Source: Candidatus Pacearchaeota archaeon
GTDB lineage: Archaea > Nanobdellota > Nanobdellia > Pacearchaeales > GW2011-AR1
NCBI GenBank assembly: GCA_017609045.1
Contig: JAFCES010000004.1
Location: forward strand, 1-16,177
Direction of reading: 5' to 3'
DNA length: 16,177 nucleotides
Shown here: in pieces, positions 12,566-16,177 of the stretch
How the letters are laid out: every line of letters begins with the position of its first letter
Numbering within the stretch: position 1 is the stretch's first letter
The notes under the pieces: generated by a model
Told to the model about the DNA's origin: nothing
The model's input: only the letters and a program-made list of their open reading frames with translations
Databases searched by the model: none
Translations under genes and position numbers: made by a program

Positions 12566-13144
12566 AGCTTTAAAATTAATTTTTTATTTTGCTTTACTAA
12601 TCTTCCTGTATCCTCGAACTTACATTTTGAACCAAAAAGTCAAAAATGGAAGCTTCTTAATTGGTTATATGGAGATTTAAATGAAGAAGCGATAGTAAAA
12701 GAAAATAAAAACTCTATCTCTTTAAATAATATATTAAAAGCATTAGAAAAAGCAAAGATATGAGATACATTTTTCATAATAAATTATTTTAATTGTTCGC
12801 ATACAATTGCTAGGGATTATTTAAAAATATTAAAAGCCAAAACAAGATTTGATTATCCAATACTCCAAAAAAATCAACGAGAACGTTAGCGACTCAACCA
12901 CAGTACTCTTAAATAAGCGTTTTCATAAATTTCTTTTTGAAAATTTGGAAAATGAATTTGCAAAGGATGGAGAATTTGCAAAATTTTTAGAGGTACATAA
13001 AGCTACATTATCTGCTTGGAAGGTTAGAAAAAATAGAATCCCTTATATATTCCTAAAGATATGTGCAGAACCTTGGATATTGATTATACTAAAGTGTACG
13101 AAAACATAGAAAAAACTGATAGAGAAATAGCAGAAATTATCTAA
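12566..13144 (+). pseudogene. Decayed helix-turn-helix protein gene
   Basis: Coding traces run across three frame segments. The first reads LPVSSNLHFEPKSQKWKLLN and WLYGDLNEEAIVKENKNS to a TGA at 12761-12763, then resumes in the same frame (NYFNCSHTIARDYLKILK, winged-helix-like). It is shifted near an A7 run at about 12867, continues in another frame (FAKFLEVHKATLSAWKVRKN, an XRE-like helix-turn-helix), shifts back near 13045 and ends LDIDYTKVYENIEKTDREIA before a TAA at 13142-13144. Losing one A and restoring one base would mend both shifts; the TGA and the missing 5' end remain. The stop overlaps the end of the convergent GlyRS gene. An intact relative could be a DNA-binding regulator or the DNA-binding part of a homing endonuclease; this is uncertain. 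A TTG start at 12849 would give only 86 codons of the middle part. Confidence 0.6.
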
Positions 13145-14789
13145 CTCTGGTATCTACTTTTTTACCAAATTTCAATAAATCTTTTCCGTCTATAACCTTC
13201 CCTATAATCTCTTTTAAGTCTTTTATTTTAACTCTAATTTGCTTGCTAGTATCACGATCTCTCATAGTTACTGTTTTATCTTTCAAGCTCTGCCCATCGA
13301 TAGTAATCCCCATTATTGTACCAACCTCGTCTGCCCTAGAGTAACGTCTCCCAATCGAGCCAGATTCATCATAAAATACATTAAACTCTTCTTTCAACTC
13401 AGAATAAATTTTTCTTGCCAACTTAACAAAACCAGCTTTCTTTACAATTGGAAAAACAGCCGCCTTAATCGGAGCTAGTTTTGGAGGAAGTTTGAGAACT
13501 ATATTCTCCCTCTCTATATCATAATCATAAGCTTGACATAATAAAGCAAGAAAAATTCTCTCTATACCAAAGGTAGGCTCTATCACCCTGGGAATAACTT
13601 TCTTTCCTGTTTTTTCATCAAAGATTTCTAAACTTTCTTTTGATTCTTTTATATGCTGTGTCAAATCATATTGTCCTCTGTCAGCTATCCCAGCTATTTC
13701 TTTACTCCCAAAAGGATATTCATAATCAATGTCAAAAGTAGCAGAAGAATAATGGCTTAATTCATCTTTTAAATGTTCTCTTACCTTAATTTTATTCATA
13801 TCTAAACCAAGAGATTTAAACCATAATAATTGTTCAGCTAACCAGTATCCATGCCACTCTCCTAATCTTTTCTCCTGCAACATTTTCTTTATTGTTATTT
13901 CCTTTAAATTTTTTTTTCCTTTTTCCTGAGTTTCTGCATCGAGAAAATTCAATTTTGAATTCAAATGCCTGGGATCAAGTAAAGAACATTTTTTTTCACC
14001 TGGATGTATGAAAAACTCAAACTCCCCTATAGTAAATTCTCTAGCTCTAAATAAAAAATCTCTCGGAGCTATTTCATTTCTAAAACATTTTCCTACTTGA
14101 GCTATACCAAAAGGAAGTTTTTTTCTTGAAGTATCTGCTATAAGTTTAAAATCAGTAAACATTCCCTGAGCTGTTTCTGGCCTTAAATAAGAAAAACTAT
14201 CAATACCAACAGAGGTTTTAAACATTAAATTAAAATCCCCTAAAACTTCATACTCTCCTCCACAATCACATTTCACTTTTCCCAATTCGTTTTTATCTAT
14301 TTTTCCTGATTTTTTACACTTCTTGCATCTCACAAAAATATCTGAAAAACTTTCCTCATGTCCAGAAGCTTTCCATATTTTTGGATGACTTAAAATAGAA
14401 GCGTCAATTCCTATTATGTTCTCTTTTTTCCTGACAAAAAAATCCCACCAGCTTTCTTTTATATTGTTGAATAACTCTATACCTAAAGGACCAAAATCCC
14501 AAAATCCAGAAAATCCTCCATAAATACTTGAGTTTTGAAAAACAAATCCTTTTCTCTTACAAAAACTCGCTAGCCCTTCTATTGTTAGCTGTTTTTTCTT
14601 CACCTCTGATTTCTTCTTTACTTCTGATTTCTTTTTACCTTCGACAATCTGCTTCAGCTTTTTTTCAGCTTCTTCTCTTGTCCTGCCTAAATAGGCAAGT
14701 GTCTTTGCAACTACCTTCTCCCCTTCTCTCTTGCTCTCTCTTAAATAAAAATAATCTCTTCCCTTAATTTTCTTTTTCACAATGTACAT
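13137..14789 (-). CDS. glyS: Glycyl-tRNA synthetase with N-terminal extension
   Basis: Class II alpha2-type enzyme charging tRNA-Gly. The catalytic core starts near residue 68 (LTIEGLASFCKRKGFVF) with GGFSGFWDFGPLG (91-103), RPETAQGMF (203-211), motif 2 FRNEIAPRDFLFRAREF (236-252), motif 3 GIERIFLALL (408-417) and an anticodon-binding domain from about 433. A zinc-type insertion has Cys155, 158, 174 and 176. Unusual is the N-terminus: residues 1-45 (YFYLRESKREGEKVVAKTLA then YLGRTREEAE) form a small domain not part of standard GlyRS, joined by a Lys-rich linker with a tandem KKKSEV repeat (52-66). The frame is continuous. Its ATG is 1 nt after the DUF3850 stop, so it is the second cistron. 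The stop overlaps the decayed gene on the other strand. Confidence 0.95.
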   Translation of the reverse strand: MYIVKKKIKGRDYFYLRESKREGEKVVAKTLAYLGRTREEAEKKLKQIVEGKKKSEVKKKSEVKKKQLTIEGLASFCKRKGFVFQNSSIYGGFSGFWDFGPLGIELFNNIKESWWDFFVRKKENIIGIDASILSHPKIWKASGHEESFSDIFVRCKKCKKSGKIDKNELGKVKCDCGGEYEVLGDFNLMFKTSVGIDSFSYLRPETAQGMFTDFKLIADTSRKKLPFGIAQVGKCFRNEIAPRDFLFRAREFTIGEFEFFIHPGEKKCSLLDPRHLNSKLNFLDAETQEKGKKNLKEITIKKMLQEKRLGEWHGYWLAEQLLWFKSLGLDMNKIKVREHLKDELSHYSSATFDIDYEYPFGSKEIAGIADRGQYDLTQHIKESKESLEIFDEKTGKKVIPRVIEPTFGIERIFLALLCQAYDYDIERENIVLKLPPKLAPIKAAVFPIVKKAGFVKLARKIYSELKEEFNVFYDESGSIGRRYSRADEVGTIMGITIDGQSLKDKTVTMRDRDTSKQIRVKIKDLKEIIGKVIDGKDLLKFGKKVDTRVR

Positions 14790-14790
14790 T

Positions 14791-15045
14791 TTAAAATCCC
14801 ATTACAATAAAACCTTTTTTATTTATTTCATCATCATTCCAGAATTTCAAATCTTTTGTTTTTAATACAAATTTAATTTCTTTTTGGATTTTTCTTCCAG
14901 TATACTCTTCTTTTTCAGGGTCCCATTCTTCAAGAAGTAAAATATCCCCTTCCCTGATATCAAACTCAGCTAATCTCAAATCAAATTTTTTCTGCCCACA
15001 TAAAACTCTTTCAAAAAGTTCTGGCCAAGCCTTTTTCTTGATCAT
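14791..15045 (-). CDS. DUF3850 protein (ASCH/PUA-like fold)
   Basis: 84 residues matching the small DUF3850 family, which has the ASCH/PUA-like RNA-binding fold. Recognisable are WPELFERVLCGQKKFDLRLA (7-26, the G-K-FDLR element), DIREGDILLLEEWDPE (29-44) and EYTGRKIQKEIKFVL (47-61). The family function is unknown; ASCH relatives are thought to bind RNA or modified nucleotides. It is the first cistron of a two-gene operon with glycyl-tRNA synthetase (1 nt gap). TTTAAATA lies 28.5 nt before the ATG, inside an 8-bp inverted repeat. The pairing with GlyRS suggests a link to translation or tRNA metabolism, which is inference from position only. Confidence 0.87.
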   Translation of the reverse strand: MIKKKAWPELFERVLCGQKKFDLRLAEFDIREGDILLLEEWDPEKEEYTGRKIQKEIKFVLKTKDLKFWNDDEINKKGFIVMGF

Positions 15046-15055
15046 TATAACATAC

Positions 15056-15097
15056 CCACTACAAAACAGTATTTAAATGTTTTGTTATCCACTACAA
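15056..15097 (-). promoter_or_regulatory. Promoter of DUF3850-glyS inside nested repeats
   Basis: The TATA box (TTTAAATA on the minus strand, 15077-15070) is the centre of an inverted repeat ACAAAACA (15061-15068) / TGTTTTGT (15078-15085). CCACTACAA occurs as a direct repeat at 15056-15064 and 15089-15097. Such symmetry around a core promoter suits a repressor operator that would block TBP binding. Confidence 0.55.
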
Positions 15098-15136
15098 TAA
15101 AAACAACAAGAAATATCTTAGCCAAGAAGATTATAA

Positions 15137-15237
15137 GCGCGGGGAGGGACTCGAACCCTCGAATATCTGCTATCTGTTAGCGACTGCAGGTTCGCCTCCT
15201 TTTGAATCAGACGCCGTAGCCGCTGGGCCACCCGCGC
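15137..15237 (-). tRNA. Unusual 101-nt tRNA gene, possibly intron-containing tRNA-Leu(CAA)
   Basis: Acceptor GCGCGGG/CCCGCGC, U8, D-arm GCC/GGC with GG in the loop, and T-arm GAGGG/CCCTC with TTCGAGT are all clear, and a TATA box lies 28.5 nt upstream. The middle is abnormal: 52 nt lie between D- and T-arms. After the D-arm, TCTGA-TTCAAA suggests a CAA anticodon (Leu), with the 3' half of the stem supplied by ACAGA or GCAGA 20-30 nt later, implying an intron at 37/38. A shifted stem GTCTG/CAGAT would give anticodon UCA instead. Within the candidate intron GGCGA/TCGCT can pair. The 3-bp D-stem fits a long-variable-arm tRNA, but the base at position 73 is U, not the A expected for Leu. I could not find a clean bulge-helix-bulge. 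Real tRNA gene: likely; identity: uncertain. Confidence 0.65.
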
Positions 15238-15261
15238 ATATCTTCAATAAACTAAAGTCTA

Positions 15262-15269
15262 CTTATAAA
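15262..15269 (-). promoter_or_regulatory. TATA box of the 101-nt tRNA
   Basis: Minus-strand TTTATAAG centred 28.5 nt before tRNA position 1, giving a 5' leader of only about 3 nt. Confidence 0.55.
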
Positions 15270-15296
15270 TTTTCTCAAATATTAGAGAACTTTTCT

Positions 15297-15361
15297 AAAT
15301 ACATAAATAGTAAGTATTTTTTAACAAAAACATAACATTTATAAGCATAAATACATAAATA
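15297..15361 (+). repeat. 13-bp direct repeat AAATACATAAATA
   Basis: Identical copies at 15297-15309 and 15349-15361 flank the TATA box of the next gene. The sequence is AT-rich, so chance is possible. Confidence 0.45.
15338..15345 (+). promoter_or_regulatory. TATA box of the membrane-anchored protein gene
   Basis: TTTATAAG centred 27.5 nt before the ATG at 15369, close to the leaderless spacing. It is divergent from the tRNA promoter at 15262-15269. Confidence 0.6.
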
Positions 15362-15368
15362 ATAGGTA

Positions 15369-16177
15369 ATGGGAAGGGCTCATTTAGTAGGGAATACCAT
15401 AGTTGAGCTAAATAGAAGAATACAACAATGTGAAAAAAACAAGGAAAAACTTCTTTCTTATGTTCAAAGCATAAAAGATAAATGCCTTAATCGCGAGATA
15501 ACTTATTCTGAATATGAAGATCTCCTCAACAAGAAAAGGAAAGGAAAGACAATACAAGGCTGGCTTGACCATTATGATTCTTACATAAAACAATGTAGAG
15601 AGCTAATAAAGCATGAGAAGAGAAAAACATTCTCCAGAAATGCCCTCCTCATATCTTTTTCTCTTGCCTTCATCTCTCTTCTTGTTATTTCAGGTTTTTA
15701 TTTAAGGCCTACAATAATAGGTTTGATTGTAAAAGTATCCACAGAAGCATACACTCAGGATTTGAACCTTAAATTAAACGAATCAACAGATTACGAATGG
15801 AAACTAGAGCATCTCGGTCAGCTTCAGTCTGTAAAAATATCTGGTTTAGTTCAAGGAGAAGGAGAAGTTAAGGTTTATCTTGATAATTTGTTGATTTTAG
15901 ACAGCTCTAAACTAGAAAGCCAGAAAACAAGACTGACAGGCAGCTTAATAACTGGTCTTGTTGCAGAGGACTCTGAAACTGATGGAGAAGAGAATGTAGA
16001 GGAATCATTTGTTGAAGAAGCAGCTGAAGAAAAGTCAGTTGAAGAAGAAGTTGAAGAAATTTCAGAACCAGAACAAACAGCTGAAGAAGTGCCAGAAGAA
16101 AAATCATATTCAGAAGAGCAAGAAGAGGCTCCTCAACAAGAGGAGAGCCCTTCCCAAGAGGAGCCTCTTTCTTCTGA
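15369..16177 (+). CDS. Membrane-anchored coiled-coil/Glu-rich surface protein, 3' end cut by window edge
   Basis: An open frame of 269 codons running off the right edge. Residues 1-90 are charged and helical, probably cytoplasmic coiled coil (ELNRRIQQCEKNKEKLLSYV; EYEDLLNKKRKGKTIQGWLD; DSYIKQCRELIKHEKRK). A single membrane span follows at about 91-112 (ALLISFSLAFISLLVISGFY) with Lys/Arg on its inner side, so the C-terminus should face outwards. Residues 148-182 form a small strand-rich module (LQSVKISGLVQGEGEVKVYL then DNLLILDSSKL). From 199 on the chain is low-complexity Glu/Ser/Pro/Val. I recall similar N-termini on large surface proteins of DPANN archaea, but cannot confirm a family. The total length is unknown; a large cell-surface or S-layer-associated protein is possible. 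Confidence 0.75.
   Translation, partial: MGRAHLVGNTIVELNRRIQQCEKNKEKLLSYVQSIKDKCLNREITYSEYEDLLNKKRKGKTIQGWLDHYDSYIKQCRELIKHEKRKTFSRNALLISFSLAFISLLVISGFYLRPTIIGLIVKVSTEAYTQDLNLKLNESTDYEWKLEHLGQLQSVKISGLVQGEGEVKVYLDNLLILDSSKLESQKTRLTGSLITGLVAEDSETDGEENVEESFVEEAAEEKSVEEEVEEISEPEQTAEEVPEEKSYSEEQEEAPQQEESPSQEEPLSS

Noticed and set aside
12318..12680. Plus-strand frame rich in Phe/Leu that looks like a membrane protein
   Set aside because: It is the reverse of the Lys-rich 53-residue gene: AAA/AAG codons read as TTT/CTT on the other strand. The minus-strand gene has promoter, Shine-Dalgarno sequence and terminator.
12566..13144. Insertion sequence remnant
   Set aside because: No transposase motif, terminal inverted repeats or target duplication could be seen; the residues look like DNA-binding domains only.
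15137..15237. Selenocysteine tRNA, because a UCA anticodon is one possible reading
   Set aside because: It lacks the long acceptor/D-stems and G73 of tRNA-Sec, and no in-frame TGA in a convincing gene here calls for recoding.
1..16177. CRISPR array, toxin-antitoxin pair or complete defence operon
   Set aside because: No regularly spaced repeats, cas-like genes, or paired small toxin/antitoxin frames with supporting motifs were found.

Overview
The window is AT-rich, gene-dense DNA from an archaeon, most likely a small-genome DPANN lineage (Pacearchaeota/Woesearchaeota-like; this placement is inference). Archaeal markers are ribosomal protein S17e, Alba, a tRNA-splicing endonuclease, alpha2-type glycyl-tRNA synthetase, ferredoxin-dependent 2-oxoacid oxidoreductase, ADP-forming acyl-CoA synthetase, and TTTAAATA/TTTATAAA boxes centred about 25 nt before many start codons (leaderless transcription). 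The leucyl-tRNA synthetase, in contrast, has a bacterial-type layout.

Layout. 1-2980: leuS (minus, cut by the left edge), a small unknown gene and a possible 22-residue membrane peptide. 2981-6054: plus-strand genes endA, a cation/Ca2+ antiporter, a winged-helix protein with a nuclease-like C-terminal domain, rps17e and alba, closed by an oligo-T terminator. 6065-7539: a frameshifted 66-codon gene, a CAU tRNA and, 7 nt after it, a DUF362/ferredoxin protein. 7536-11721: an energy cluster with a two-subunit 2-oxoacid:ferredoxin oxidoreductase (minus), a divergent ACD beta-like subunit (plus) and the ACD alpha subunit (minus). Their 3' ends overlap by 4 nt and a symmetric TATA box appears to drive both directions. 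11738-12504: HIT protein, tRNA-Ala(GGC) and a 53-residue Lys/Arg-rich protein (all minus). 12520-13144: tandem hairpins and a decayed helix-turn-helix gene. 13137-15237: glycyl-tRNA synthetase with an unusual N-terminal extension, a DUF3850 gene directly upstream of it, and an odd 101-nt tRNA (all minus). 15338-16177: start of a membrane-anchored coiled-coil/Glu-rich protein that runs off the right edge.

How it fits together. The oxidoreductase would convert 2-oxoacids to acyl-CoA and reduced ferredoxin, and the ACD subunits would turn acyl-CoA into acid plus ATP: fermentative substrate-level phosphorylation. The rest is mostly translation (two aminoacyl-tRNA synthetases, three tRNAs, S17e, tRNA splicing) and nucleic-acid packaging (Alba, the basic protein). 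I see no CRISPR array, insertion sequence or complete defence system, and no compelling wholly new system. The best leads are the GlyRS N-terminal fusion, the unusual tRNA, the palindrome around the DUF3850-glyS promoter, the split ACD with a divergent beta subunit, the winged-helix/nuclease-like protein and several very small genes.
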